Assembly (NCBI GenBank): GCA_023014335.1
Contig: JAECYW010000018.1
Span: 1,426,001-1,490,000, forward strand
DNA: 64,000 nucleotides
From: Galerina marginata
Taxonomy: Eukaryota > Basidiomycota > Agaricomycetes > Agaricales > Galerinaceae
Direction: 5' to 3'
Shown here: positions 31,477 through 45,000 of the stretch, one piece after another
How the letters are laid out: each line of letters starts with the position of its first letter
Numbering within the stretch: position 1 is the stretch's first letter
Position numbers and translations under genes: made by a program
Notes under the pieces: model-generated
Told to the model about the DNA's origin: nothing
Seen by the model: the letters and a program-made list of their open reading frames with translations, nothing else
Databases searched by the model: none

Positions 31477-32702
31477 TTAGCCGCCGGCCTTCTGATCATC
31501 CCAGGATGAGCTCGGAACGGTGGGACTTACCCATTCTTCTTCACCTCCATCTTCTACATAATCTTCGCGAGGGCTCGGCGCCGTGTTCAAGAATATCTGC
31601 GCAGCACGCGTATCGGGCTGAACAATTGGGTCCCAGTATATCAATTCCACTAGTTCGGTAGTCAAGTGTATGAGAGTCATGATATCGGCAGGGAGTGAAA
31701 GAGGTGGAGGCTGCTGCTGCCTTAGATACCGTCTGAACTTGATCTCGGCGTTGATGATGACAAGAAATGGGTTCGGATTCGCATACTTCGGACGGGCATG
31801 GTTAAAAGAAAATGGTGGGAAACGAGGAGAGGAGAGCGTTCCCGGCGATTCACGCAGGGTATGGTCTTCCCCAGGAACATAGGTCTTGAGTGAAACGAGA
31901 CCCTCCGCGTTTCGACTGTATGAAACGAGTACCTTGCCGTTAGGAAGCAGGTGCTCAGGACGCAGGGCTACTAGTTCATACTGGGGATTAGCAAACGCAG
32001 GGGCTTCGAACTGCAAATAAAAGCAAAGACCGTTGGATTTTGGTTCCTCATGGAGTGAAGAAATAGAACTCACATCAAGGATTCGGCAGATATTGACGCA
32101 GTTGGCGTCGAAGTGCGCCTGTCGCCGAATATTATCTTCCCTTAACATGCTGATGAGTTCTCTTAGCGTGTCGAGCGATCCGGTGACGGCAAAAAAGGCG
32201 TATTCTTCCAGTGCAGCGTGGAGGACACGATCAACTTGCGCGTGAGAGATTTAGGAATGAAAATGGAATACAATTAGAAAGAAAGAAAGCGAGCGTACGA
32301 TTTGACAGGTTGACTATGCTATCCAAAACGAAGTTTGAATAAACGACACCTCTCTCTTTGAGTAAGCCTTCCTACAAGTAAAGACTGGCTGTAAGAGATG
32401 ATGTGATGGATCAGCCTGAGAGACAAACGTACAGCTTTTTTCTTGACATCAGGATCGTTCCTGGCGGCATTAACCCAGTGTAGTATTTCGTGAGTATAGC
32501 ACGAGGATTTTGTGATAAAACACGGTTCATCTAAGCCAATGATGTTGCGGTAATTGGCGGATGCAGTTGAGCTGGGTGAAGGGGGATCGCCTGAGTGAGC
32601 GGTAGGTATGAGATCTGGGACACCCCAAGCCTGTACTCCCGGAACTTTAGAGAAGTTTACAGACGTCGTTAGTCTCTTTTGGGCTGGCAGAACGGCAGAC
32701 AT
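31477..32702 (-). CDS. Possible HNH-nuclease-like fungal protein
   Basis: Four exons with agreeing phases (32702-32433, 32371-32299, 32234-32074, 32010-31477) give 345 residues. The layout resembles a widespread agaricomycete family often named HNH-nuclease domain protein: CFITKSS with EILHWVNAARNDP, then VLDSIVNLSNR and LDRVLHAALEEYAFFAVT, later ALRPEHLLPNGKVLVSY and NPFLVIINAEIKFRRYLRQ. The candidate metal and catalytic His are in EILHWVN and DRVLHAAL. The second zinc-type cysteines of classical HNH proteins are not obvious. Function is unknown. The C-terminus is acidic (EDGGEEEW). The assignment rests on remembered pattern, not a search. Confidence 0.6.
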
Positions 32703-34498
32703 TTCAATTTGGGACTGGAAGTGGTGGTCACTGGTTAATGGTTGGAAGATCGATTGGGCAATCACGACGCGTGCGACTTTCAGTGCCTTACCCAAAAGGG
32801 TTGAACTTTGAAGCACCGTCCGATCGACACGTGTACAAATACCCCTTTTCTTCTCTCGCTTCAGGGTTTAGTTTCGGAGCATTGCTGCTACAGCTTTCTT
32901 CTTTGGCCAGAGAAAACTTCGTTTACGCGTACTGAGCCATATTCTACAGCTCAGCCCGATATTACGATCCAAATTCCTTTTCTATATCGTATTCATGGTA
33001 TTAATATTATGGCGGACAGTATATTTATTTACAAGATAGACTTAGTAGCGACGCCAGCATAAAAGCAACCGGTCAAATTGACGAAAAATCACGATGAAGA
33101 CTCGACCGTGTCTAACAGAACACGTCCAAGTCGGGCATCAGCCAAGCGGTGTTTACTAGGTACTAGTAACCGTACTACTACGCCTGGACCACGCAGGTGT
33201 GTCGTCCTTTTTTTTTCAAACGAACGTGCACTGGGGAATCGTGTTCGGCGGAAACAATTAGCACGAAGGGGGAAAGAAGCGACCAACTTCGTTATTGACG
33301 TCAGGGAGTTACTGATTACAATTCACGATTAACGCTTTATATGTGATGTATCATGTTCCCAACGAGGACCATACTTATCACTGATAAACTGGGTAAACTT
33401 GGACTGGCCTACCCGACGAATCACTAATAAAACTTACCAGTCACCCAAATTCTTTATACAGAGAGATATCAACTACAGTAAATAATCGGACACCATACGA
33501 GGGCTGTTCGTACTGGGCGCTCGGTTGTAAAGTGATCACCTCGTGCTCTCAATTCCGAATTTCAAATTCGAGAGTTAAGCGAGCTAAGCGAGGCTAAGCG
33601 GAAAACGCTTTTGTCGATGATCGATGGAGTTTTGCTCCCGCATCACTTGGCGGTGTAATTGGGTAGCCGGAACCACCGCCTTTTCTGTCGTAAGAAAATA
33701 CAAGCTTTGTCTCTCTTGAATCGTATAGAACGTTAGGAGGACGAGGAGTAGAGCTCGAGGAATGGGATACAGTGTTGGTCGTGAATAGGCTGTCCAAGTC
33801 GGTGCTTTTTCGATTTTGTTTTTCACAGGCTCTGTACCAACACTGCACCCGCACGATCACCTGCAGCGATTATTCCCATTTTGCAGCCGTTGTTGGAGTA
33901 CTAGCGGGTAAGATCGCTCGAAATATTGTTAGGCGGCCATCGACCGCTTCTTTTTCTCTTTCGACGCATCGAAAGACGAAGCACCACCGCGCTGTATGCC
34001 TACCTGAATGGATCTCGGTTTCGTGTTCATCATTTGGAGGTTTGATGGAGAAGTCGATGAACTCTTTCAGCTGAATATTTCGACATCGTTGCTTTCTCCC
34101 CCCTGGACCGTCTGGACGTTGGCTCTGTTAACACTCTGTCTTGAGCTAAGTGGTTCACTTTCGAATGTGCTTTCTTTTATGTCCGTCTCGTAAAAGCATC
34201 TTTACCAACTTTTTTTTAAAAATCCATCTTTCAATAACTCAAGCGCCGGCTGGAAGTCTAAAATAAGATTATAGTTCCATGCTTTCGAGATAATCTAGCC
34301 GTCGCCTATCAACAATAGATGAAGATGGTTATCCGACCGCGTTCTCAAAACGGTCCACAATAATCCCACATCTCTCAAAGTCTACCGTTAAATTCGGAAC
34401 CTAATTCGCTATAAAAGCCAGTACGTCTCGTTGATATTTTCTTCAGAACGCAGTTCAAGCAGCTTTCTACTCGTCTATCGACTACACTCTCAATCAGA
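32703..34498. other. Intergenic with possible TATA of the KP4-like gene
   Basis: No recognisable gene. Short open frames at 33080-33330 and 33770-34190 lack family features. TATAAAA at 34410-34416, about 83 bp before the next ATG, is a good core-promoter candidate. Confidence 0.45.
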
Positions 34499-35066
34499 AT
34501 GCACACTTCTACCTCTTTTATTGCCCTCATTGCCTTTGTGGCGGGTGCTGCTAGCGCGCTCAACCTTAACAATGGCGTGTCCACCGTCAACGTCGAGGTT
34601 GGGCCCGGCGATGTTGCGGTACGCTCAGCGCTCTTCGAGCGCGACACCTTCAACTGCAAGGGGTCGAGCCGCTGCTCCAACAGTCAAGGTTTTAAGAGTG
34701 AGTCTGCCTTTCTTTACGTCCTCTGCAACATTGCCTGACGGTTATTTTCCTCAGACCAATGCCTCAGCGCTTTCAACCTCATCGAAGACACCACCTACCG
34801 TCCCGGTGGTGGCGGGTACGTCTATTTTACTATCCTTCAGCTTCAAAACCTTCACTGACACTCAACTCAACAGCGCAAGCGGTGTGTGCAGCGGAAACTG
34901 CGGTATCTTCATCCAGAGCACCCCCGGAAACAACTGCCCCGTCGGCGCGTCCGGCCAGGACATGCGGAACGCGTACAATGCGATTCGCGCGAATGGCTGC
35001 CAGGCGTGCGGGTCTGACGTTAATGGAGAGTGCGAGATTACGATCAACTTTGTCACTGGGTGTTAG
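34499..35066 (+). CDS. KP4-like secreted killer-toxin-family protein
   Basis: Exons 34499-34697, 34755-34815 and 34874-35066 give about 150 residues. An N-terminal signal peptide of about 20 residues is followed by a short pro-like part and a compact domain with ten cysteines. Spacing and the Gly/Cys-rich core resemble the KP4 family, named after a toxin encoded by a Ustilago maydis virus, which has five disulfides. Fungi often carry such genes on their chromosomes; some have roles in antagonism or plant interaction, but most are untested. The gene looks intact, with normal splice sites and a TATA box about 83 bp upstream. KP4 membership is by pattern recognition. Confidence 0.8.
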
Positions 35067-36119
35067 TTAGTTTGTTAGGAATAGGCAGTGGGCTGGTACA
35101 CGTCGATCAGAGGGATCCTAGTTGATTTTCGAGTTTAGATTGCAGAAACTATGTGCTCATGCCAGAGACTGTGTATGTCATTGAAACTCAATACTATTGC
35201 CTCTCACAGCCAATTGCCAAAAGTTCTTTAACCTTTGCCACTGGATTCCAGCTCTAGTTCCCAAAATATCGTTAGACCGAGATCGAGAGACCAGCAGGCC
35301 GATTACGGATCACGGAATTATATCTGGTAAGGATATCGGCAAGATATCGGACCACACAGCCTCAGAGCGAAACCCTAACCCAAGACAGAGCACCCTCCCA
35401 TCGCTACTCACTCCGCTGAGTGACTGTTGCTCCTCCTCGCCAAGGAGGAGTACCTCGACACCGGCTAAGGCTTCCGCACGGCCTTTGAACTACTCTTCGT
35501 TTCCGCTGATTCAGACACGCGAAGGCTGTGAAGAATGAGCCAGAACCTGCAGCATCCCACTCAGCAGCTTCCGGCAGCGGACGACAGCTCACGATGGGTC
35601 GAGGGTCTTGTTAACTTACTTACGAAAAGATTTTCTTGTCCACGCTCGGTTGTTGTCGACTCCATCGAGCTAGAGTGATCATGCGGCTTCTTGTAGCTCC
35701 TACTCTGGTGAGTTCAGCTCACCTCGTTTGCTCTGTTTATGAGTATCAATTGAGGCTTGCCTTTTTCAAAATTCAGTATCTGTAACTCCCAATATCAAGA
35801 TCCTACGACGATATCTAGGTGTATGAAACCCTTTTTCTTGCTTTCCCGTTATCATCACTTTTCTTTCGCATAGCTACTGCTATTGAGGGCGGCATTAAAT
35901 TATGGCTTGGAGGACTTGCACGTCTCGATAGCGGTTCTTTTATGGTTGGATTATTTCAGACGACAGGCGCCACGCCACGCCGTTTGTAATGCTTTTTTCC
36001 GATAACGATTGAATTTTATCAAATCCTAGCCAGTAAGAAAACTGCGGTGTTGCAAAACTAACTAGGATTCAGAAGGCCGCTGGTACGTCTTTACCAAGAT
36101 TCAAGACCGACACCGATTT
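35067..36119. repeat. Intergenic with a dispersed-repeat copy
   Basis: 35300-35600 aligns with 40080-40330 (shared 'ggatcacggaat', 'tatcggaccaca', 'ctcgacaccggct', 'ggctgtgaagaa' in the same order). On the minus strand both copies stay partly open, hinting at a former exon. A 45-bp block at 35880-35925 (attgagggcggcattaaatt) recurs divergently at 54635-54660. No intact gene. Confidence 0.55.
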
Positions 36120-37955
36120 TCAACATTGTCTCCTTTGATCTACAGGTGACGTGATGACGATGGGGATATCTTCGGTTATCGGTTCTGTACAAAAGGATAA
36201 AGTCAATGGAATGTCTACCTAAATGGCTGCGCGGGGATTCCGGGGAAAGGCTTACGTCCTCAGCACCGATTATCGTCCCGTATCCTTCGACGCGAATTGT
36301 TTCTTCGACGCTTCGGGCCTCATTCCTCCGTATTTTTAGGGCCATATATGGAGTGCTACTGATATCTGTGATCCGTTCAAGCAACTGACATTTGTCGGCG
36401 ATTGCGCGGGCGGAAGTATAGAAAGCCTCGCGATTCTCTGGTGTCTGTAATGAAGTATCCGTGTCGTTTAGACCTCTAAAATACAGACGCGCTAGCTTTG
36501 GAAACTGGGCCAACTCTGGCGCCAGAAGTTCCTGTTAAACGCTTTCAATTTTTTTTTGGAGGTTAAATGGCGTTCCACGTACCACTCTTGATGGATGCAC
36601 CGGATTACCGTGTAGACACAGTTCAATAATGTTTGGTGCTCCTTTAACAAGTGAATGGATGTAGTCGTCTAAGAAGCTCCTGCCGGCATTTTTAAGTGCC
36701 GCTTCTTTAAATTTACCGTCCACTGGTTTCGTACCACCTACTTCCCTTTTGGTCCCTGATCGTCTGCCTGTCCGTTGTATATTCTTGATGGATCTCGAGG
36801 CCGCGAAATTTGGGCAAACCCTCTGGGATCACAGCGCGCAGGAGATACGGGACTTGCGCATTCAGACTTTGTTGAACTGAAAGAGTGCATAGTCTCGGGA
36901 GGAATCGGCACTAACAAGAGCACGTCGCGGAAGCTTGCCTAAAATGAGTACGGGACCGTCAAGCATGCCACTATACATGGACAACGGTGTGATAAGCTTA
37001 CCTCGAGGTATTTCAGGTTAGGGAAGCAAGCCACTTTCAACTGAGTCAGAGAACCAGGTATCAGGTGCCAACGTGTCCGGAAGGTTCAATGTTTCGATGA
37101 GCGGGTGACGCCTCCAGAATACCATTGCTTCCGATGTATCACGAACCGAGAACGACGCCAGTGTAAGTGATTTGAGGTAAGCAAATTCCAGGGAAAGTAT
37201 GGGTGACGCCGAGTCAAACCTTTGATACAAACCGAGATTAAGAGTATGCAATAACGGGGAAAGAGTCGTGATATTCTTCAGTAATCTGTCAGTCCCGTCG
37301 ATCTGGACCTGGCTTGCGGGAGAAAACGAGAGGCCAATATGGGTAAATTTCTAAGGGGACCTGTGAGTCAATGACACCTATGAAAGAGAAAGGGGTCACT
37401 AACGTTCATACCCTTCCACTCATATATTCCAGAATCGTTCAACCAGGGGTCATGTCTGTCTCCTAGGCCAGATAAAGATAGCTTCCGTAAACGAGGACAG
37501 TGGCTTTCTAAGTCGCGCCAAAAGTCCGCTTTCAGATGGCCAAATCCTTTCACTGGGCGGTATTTTTCGTCCATACGCCATTCGCCTGTCATATGGAGGG
37601 ACAATGTATGGATGTACGGCAGCAGTCCACCAGCGATGAGCTTGGTGAGCCCAGTGACGGAATCAAACGGCACTCCATCACGATTTCGCGCGGCTGCAGT
37701 GAGTTCAGTCATGATATGGAGCTCTCTCACTTTCGTTCCAAGCTCTGGAGTATTGAGGATCCGTTGAAATATTGAAATCGTATCTTTCTCATTCCTCAGG
37801 ACGAGGTGCGAGAATAAAATGCTATAAACAGCTTCGTATGTGGCATGATCGGAAAGTGCGAGAGAGAGGACTGTGGAGGGAATGGCGTAAAGTGGTAAAT
37901 GACATATGACAAGCGGGAAGAGTTCAGGTAGTAGTCTGAGCGTAGAAAAAGGCAT
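36120..37955 (-). pseudogene. F-box-type gene with several frameshifts
   Basis: The start is ATG 37955 (MPFSTLRLLPELFPLVICHL), an F-box-like opening typical of basidiomycete F-box/LRR-like proteins. Exon 1 ends at 37404 and exon 2 runs 37350 to about 37002. The last exons end at 36120 through two good introns (after HPSRV at about 36578, and after SHL at about 36210). Between them the frame must change: an extra T at about 37018 (LLP-stop where LLPNLKYLE is expected), one extra base near 36905 and another near 36725 (before DGKFKEAALKN). Each side codes well, for example SLNAQVPYLLRAVIPEG. The picture is a recently inactivated gene, or assembly errors. Confidence 0.7.
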
Positions 37956-38951
37956 TGATTGGCGTTGTGGTTTAGGAATGGAATGGCTCGCTGTTGTAAC
38001 TTGCTTCCTGGGAATTGGTTTCGACCGGCGTCTCCTGTGACCCGAAAGCACGTGTCGTGAACGGTGGCATTGTTATTCTAGTATGTACTCGATTGACAAC
38101 TGTGGTTCTACTGATTCACAACGATAACAATTGCTGGGGTTGATGTACTAAAAGCGTTCCAACCGTTTCAGTACGAGTGTTTCGATCACCGCCGTAGACA
38201 TCGCTTGGAATGATCCCTTCTCAGTGGTAATCAGCGCTTGTTGACAGCAGAATCAGCAGAATCAGTGGGGATCAGCACGTTTCATTGCTATGTCGCCCAC
38301 AAGTATCGCATCCTCATTATGTCGCATTGCGGCGCCTGGACAAACGTGGTTAAAATCACTGACAAAGTGTATGGAGCTTGACATGCTTGACATCCGATCT
38401 TCCGTTATAATTAGCTAAATTTGAGGGGCAAAAGGCGGGCAAATGAGTAACGACCTGCAGCAGGATTTTGACCTTTCATTAAGATAATCCGGTTGCCGCA
38501 GTCTAAATACACCATTGGGCCGAGTCACTGATAGGCAGTAATAGCAACTACGTGTAGTGTTGTCCGCAGTTCTTGAGGAGGGAGTCGAAGGAGTAAGCTG
38601 TAACCGTCCTATTAGCTGAGCCACCTGAATTCTCCGTCAACCTTAAAAAACGCATTAAGCTAGCTCGTAAGTTAGCAGCTTCTACAAGTGATCTATCGCA
38701 ACGAATATGAATCTACCGATAAGAACTGGCGTGTGGCCATCTGCATGAATCAGGCTGTGCCGCGACCGGTCAGAACCTAATTCTATTACGACAGGCGTTA
38801 TGTTCCTTGTATTATGGATAAATCATAACCAGCTTCCGACATTCTGTGGGAGATGGAGATGAATGGGCTATATAAGACTGTCCTCCAGTTGGCGTCATTT
38901 TCTTGAGCTGGTCTCATATCCATAAAACACCCCACAACTTACTTAAACGTG
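37956..38951. other. Intergenic between divergent genes
   Basis: No gene is seen. TATATAA at 38869-38875 lies about 77 bp before the ATG at 38952 and is a strong TATA candidate. Confidence 0.5.
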
Positions 38952-39747
38952 ATGCGCTGGTCGCCTTTTTCGTTTTTTATCCTCTCCTTTCTCGTTCATG
39001 CTGTCACTGTCAGCGGGGCTCCTCTGAAGGTCAACACGAAGAAGTTGAGGGCAAGTGACGTCCGCAAGAAGGCCGTTCAGTTGGCTAATAGCGCACATCC
39101 AAACGCACCTTTCTCAAATCATCCTGGCAAAGAAGCAGGTACCTAGGCTTGTTTTTACACTGGCACTCGCTGGACAAGGGACTGATTAAATTCATTAGAC
39201 CACCTACTTGAGCTCCAGCAAATTAAACACGTCTTGGGCCAGAAAAATATTCCGGAGTGAGCACTTGAAATTACATTTTCGTTGATACGGTATTAATCGG
39301 AGTGTTTCTTCCATATTGCAGCCATCTGCATAGTGGATGCATACACCACATAAAAGCTGCAGTAAATCATGCCAGTAACATAGCCCTGATCGATAAATCA
39401 ACGAACAGATCGGTAAGAGAATATCCAAAAATTCCACCGATAGACGACATTAAAGTTACCTCGTTAATATTAGAAAGGGAAAGCGGTCGGTGCGTACATT
39501 GCCCACGGAACCACCCATTTCACTGCTGCAGACAAAGCCCATATAATCAACAACGCCGGTCGCATCCAAACTGTTGCTAACAATGTTGATACTATCCTTA
39601 ACAGTGACCATGTGAGTTTACCTCTGAATTATTAAGGGGCTAGCAACGATTTTTATTCATTTCCATGCTAAAACTCAGTGCGGAAACGTCGGTGGCACTT
39701 CTCTTGCGGACCATGCACAAGGAATGATCCAAATTGCCCATACTTAA
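38952..39747 (+). CDS. Small secreted protein of unknown family
   Basis: Five exons (38952-39138, 39199-39256, 39322-39412, 39474-39611, 39679-39747) join in phase to 180 residues. A signal peptide (WSPFSFFILSFLVHAVTVSG) ends about residue 23. The mature part is His- and Asn-rich (CIHHIKAAVNHASN; KAHIINNAGRIQTVANN) with only two or three cysteines, and ends QGMIQIAHT. All introns are 60-67 nt with good GT..AG ends, so the gene looks functional. No domain is recognised. It may be an effector-like or structural secreted protein. Confidence 0.72.
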
Positions 39748-42057
39748 TATATTATCACTGTTTGCCTGGTGTTGTATGTGCCTTGTCAATTCATAGCGAG
39801 ACTGAAAGTTGGCTTTATACGAGTCCGTTCATTCTGAATCATGAGCTCGAACGACCGGGACTGACATTTACGCATGGAATTATAGCAGTAGTGGGGGATT
39901 TCCTACAACGCTGACTCAAATATCTCACCTCAAACACTATTTACGAAGTTTACATAAAACAAGCCCTTTACGACTACACCTGCTGACATCGAATAAATGA
40001 TTTCTGAGAAGAGGTTCAGAGTCGCCCACTGGCAGGAGGCGCCGAGAATAGGGGTTCCGCCGAACGCCAGATCGATCATCCGGATCACGGAATATCGGAC
40101 CACAACTGCCGCAGCGAGAAACCTTAACCAGAAACCTTAACCCCAAGTCGTCCCCGCTACAGAGCCGTCCAACGACGAGCAGTATCTCGACACCGGCTTA
40201 GGCTTTCGCACGGCCTTTAGCTTCCTCTTCTCAGGCTGTGAAGAACGAGATTTTTTACGGTCACCTGCACCATCAGTATCTTCCTGCAGCGCACGGCACG
40301 ACGAGCTCACGACGGATTGTTTGTCAACGAACAAAGGCTTTCCAGCAAGCTTGACGAAGCCCAGCCTTCCAATCTTTATGGAAGTGCTATCGACGTGTGG
40401 CCTCTCTCCTTCTCTCCTACCGATACCTCCAACATTATACACTACAGGAAATCGGATCGAGCTCGTCTTGCCTCATTTCCAACCCTCGCTGCGGTTTGGC
40501 CGACCCAGGACCAAGGAACTGTCTAGCTACTTTCAAAAGCAGTACACTGCTCGATCGGCCCAACCACTTTCAGCTCAAGCATCGTAGGTTCACATATTGA
40601 AGGAAGAGGCAATATCACTAGCCCATGCCCGAATCTGATGTGTCGACATGAAACGCGAGAGGGTCACACGTCTTGACAGCGGTACGCATATTCTCCTCTA
40701 TCCTCTCTTTTGCTTTTTGGAATACGGAGCGGGGCTGTGCGCTGATGATTCGTTTGGACAGGTCACCTACCGCCTAAGTCGTCTCAGGTTCAGCGCAGGT
40801 TTTCAGCACGTTCCATGTGCATATACGCACCAAATTCTGCTGCGTCTTGACTCTTGACCCATGAAGAGCATCTCATGACAACCCACAGACAGCCCCCCGT
40901 CTGAATAGATTCGTCATAACAGGGCGAGGTAATTCCAGTCAGGCATTTTCGTTGATCATATGCGCGAACTTACGTGATTAAATTTTGACAGGCTCGTAAA
41001 TGCTACCAGAAAGTGAAGATCTTGGACCACGCTCGTAGCCCGCGCCTCAGTTTTCAGCATGGCCCGAAGTTGCACCATCGAGCTCTGTAATTGAGGTACC
41101 TATGTACGTCCTCTATCTTTTTAGCCGTCTCTTCGTTATCTGAATCCGGGATTGTCGCCCTGTTATACTATAATATTACAGTACTATTCAGTATACCTGT
41201 CTGTCTCAGCTTCCGCGAAGCATTTATGAATATCAAGAGATCGCGTACGTCCTTTCCACGTTCCTCTCTAAGTATCATTTCCGATCATTGACACCACATT
41301 TAGATATTCGCGTCGGCATCTGTTGCATCACCTCGGTGGACTATCCAATGAGCCGTAGAAAAGTCGAGCAGGTGATTCAGATGAAGCGACGAAGTGCTGT
41401 TTTCCAGTCGTATTAAGTACTCGAGTACATCTGTCTGGAAAGACAAGTTCCGATTCAACGCACTCCTTCCCTGGCGTGAGCACAATGTTTGTCTATCCGA
41501 ACGCCCTGCTTACACCTTGCAATAGCCACGTTTCAAACTTAACTGCCCCCACGGGACGCTCTAAAATGAGCGCTTCACAAACGGCTCTGTACTGTAAGGA
41601 TGACTACTTTGTTGTATAAAAAGTTTGTTCAATAACTCGTCACTCGTCAGGCCCGGATTGGATTAGAGTCGTCGACGCAGGTGGCACGTCTCGCGGTCGG
41701 AGTGTGGGAGATGTTTTAATCGATATTCTTGAAGCATTTACGCTTGACGACATGCGGTCGGAACCCTTCTCCAAGACAAACGTGATTCCGGTTTCCATCT
41801 CGTCCCGAGATTTTGAAACTACATTCACTCCCCATGTCCGCTTCCCAGAACCATCTAAAAACTATTTACTCAATGTCGCCTTGCCAACTGGTAAGCCGAT
41901 GAATACGATGGCGTTACTTGCGTACTCGTTATACCTACGGCCAATGCCACTTGTTTTTATGAGGAGTATAGCCCCGAATGTACATGAAATCTACCCAGTC
42001 GTTATAAGGTCAAAGTATAAGTATACGAAGCTTTGGATTGTTTTACAGTGCTAATTG
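39748..42057. repeat. Dispersed repeat unit and unresolved frame
   Basis: 40080-41480 carries one unit of a repeat family that recurs at 48780-49810 and 50060-50760. Shared landmarks in order are 'ctttttggatacgg', 'gtctcaggttcag', 'tacgca..aat.ctgc' and 'tagaaaagc..agc'. On the minus strand 40137-40442 contains a plausible protein piece (SIKIGRLGFVKLAGKPL; KSRSSQPEKRKLKAVRKPK). A separate plus-strand frame at about 41650-42054 (DVLIDILEAFTLDDMRSEPF) has no ATG-led gene or known family. I cannot name either. Confidence 0.45.
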
Positions 42058-45000
42058 TTAGCCTTGGTTAGGAACAAAGTTACCAAGCCATCTTCGCAAT
42101 GATAGACTAGTTAAATTCAATTTCGGTTGGAGAAATATTGGAACAGTTTTAGCGTCTGCACTTACCTTGGGGTACACTCTCATGATCAGTTTTCTCGTCT
42201 CGTCCATGATCAAAATTGCTCCGGCAAACGCAAAAGGAATACACCAGAACTTCCCTGGAATGTGGGTCGTTCCAAACAGTCTTTGCAGCCCAAGTCCATA
42301 CAGGTTGGCGACTCCGATTAGAGCGGTGCCGGCCATGCCAATTGGCACCATGAAGTTGCGACGGGGTCCCCAAAAAGGATTGGAGTTGAGAGTAGAAACG
42401 CGCCTATTGCGGATCGAGAGGAGGCCCCCATATTGCAGGAACACAAGCGTGATGTAGCTGGACGAGTCAGAAATGTGATTTATTGGGTAGTATATTAAAA
42501 CAAAACTTACTAGATGCATTGACCGACGGCAACGAAATGGTTGAGTTGATCGATCGTGAATCCTCGGTATCCGTCCTCCCATTTATTATATACCAATATC
42601 ACATCGCGAAAGCGGAGGCCTTGCTCAGACATATAGAGAAACCACATGCCCATTGCGCATGGCCACATCATTAACCCGATGAACTTGGCGATGAAAGTCA
42701 GTCGAAAGCCCATTTCATCAAATATTTTTGAAATATTCACCAGATAGATCTGAATAAAAAAGCGCCAGTCTGTCAGCCTTTCCGTGCGAGCGTTACGAGG
42801 CCTTCTATTCATAAGATCTATGAAATATGGATGAATATTGCGCGAAAAGCGGAGTTCATTATGAAGACTCACTAAATTCGGGTTGTTCGTACATCAGCGA
42901 GATCGACATTATAACGTCGTTTGTGATGGAAAAGCAAACTTGAAGGTAGGAGCTAAGCGCAAGCTGCATGCCCAAGAACACGTTTGCGAACACTGGAATA
43001 AACTCGGCGTATGTTCCGGCCTGGATATAACTCATATAGGTGGGTTATGGAGGCCGTAGAATAAGAACTACACACCGGCATCAGGAACAAAATCACCTTC
43101 TTCAAATTATCAAAAACGAGACGTCCGAGCTCAATTGCAGCGGGAATGGAAGAGAAGTCGTCGTTTAGTAAGATGATTGAAGCTGATTGGTAGTAGATTC
43201 AGCAAAAATGAATTCAATTGTTATAAAGACTCACCAGCTTCCTTTGCAACGTCACTTCCGCTTGAATTTCAGCAAGAATGAGCAGGTGAATTGATTGCTC
43301 TTCGTTAAATAAAAGCACGTACCTTCCCATTGCAATACCAATATCGCTGGCTTTCAAAGCCGGGGCATCGTTTACTCCATCACCAGTCTGTAGTCAACAG
43401 AAATAAGAGACCAAAATAAACATAGAATATAGAAACATACAACAGCGACGATGTTGTCCCCTCTCTTCTTTGTTTCCTCAACAATTAATTTCTTTTGATC
43501 TGGGTTGGTACGGGCGAAGACGATTTCTGTGTACTTGGTCAGAATATTATCCCAATCAGTCGCCTCAAGCTCCTCCAAATCGTCTCCTGTAAGAACGAGT
43601 GCTCGAATAGGATCGTCCTCGCCGGGTCTCATATCAGACGCAATCCGTCTTGTAATCGTCTCTGGCATTACGCCAATCCTCCCCGATCGAGGAAGATCAA
43701 CAGCAGTGTCGTAGGGGTTTTGTGTGATAATGCCGACCTGTTGGAAACCATTCAAATAAGAATACCGTAGCCGTGTTCATAATAGATGTTAACGATTACC
43801 TGCTTTGCGATCGCAACAGCCGTCAGCGAAAAATCACCCGTGACCATATATACCCTAACGCCCGCGTTTCGCATAATTTTCACTGTTTCTTTCATGTTTT
43901 CACGGGGAGGGTCGTGTATTCCAAGTAGTCCGACAAGTGTTAGATCGCGTACCTCATTGAACAAAACCTCTGCAAGCTCGTTTTCGTCCTCTGGAAGTTT
44001 GACATTGTTTAGAGGTCGCTTGCAGACGGCGATGACACGTTGGCCTTCTGACCCCCATTGGTGCTGAAGCCGAGAGAACCTAGGCCGGTAGGCATTGAAG
44101 GGTACGGCTGCGCTTTTGGAGTTGAGGATGAACGAGACTGATGGGAAAAGGATATCCGGTGCCCCTTTAATCAGCATCCACGTTCCGGTGAACCCAGATG
44201 GAGTAGATTCCTGAACGATACTCATCATCCATTTGTTGCGTGAGTTGAAGGGGATCTCGAAAGTTTTCTTGTAAGTTCGCGAGAGGGTGCGAACCATCTC
44301 GGTTCCTTCGTCCATGGAAAGAGACTTTTGAAGGGACTCTTCCCCGAATCGAAGGATGGCGGTGTCGGTAGGGTCACCTTTGATAGTGCGCTGTGAAACA
44401 GGGACTCGTTCCGCGTGAATTTCGAATTTAGCGCCGTTGCATAGACGTGAGACAAGGGCTAGCTGGGAAAGCGGCGGAGATGTTTTCAAGGAAAGTGACC
44501 ATTGGGTAGGGAAGGACCTTTTGGAAGCATCATCTGCATCTAGTAGGTACTCCGTATTGGATAATGCGATTTTTCGTACGCTCTGGAAAATTAATAAAAT
44601 TAATTCGTGAATTGAAATGATCGGGTATAAGAATAGCAACGAACCATGTTTCCCTCGGTAAGTGTGCCTGTCTTATCAGAACACAAAATCGACATGCAGC
44701 CTAAGGTTTCAATACTGGCAAGGTTCTTAACTAGGACGCGACGAGCGGCCATTCGCCTCGAAATAATTGTTAGAGAAAGCGCAACGCATAAAGGCAGTCC
44801 CTATCAACATATACAGTCAGTTGATAGTCTCGTGGCCAGCCAAAACAATTTACCTGAGGTACGAACGCTGTGATGCACCCTATCGAGGTAGCAATAGCGC
44901 CGCTAGCCGTCTCAAAGCCCGGAAATCTTTTCTTCAGCCAAACCGCCCATAAGATCATTGCGATACAAAAGAATAAGAGAGCAACGCCAGAAATTATCTT

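Noticed and set aside
34375..35070. Other open frames over the KP4-like gene
   Set aside because: Shadow frames of the spliced gene; only the three-exon model gives the signal peptide and ten-cysteine pattern.
38049..38051. Start of the F-box-type gene at 38051
   Set aside because: The codon is GTG; the first ATG in frame is at 37955 and directly precedes the F-box-like motif.
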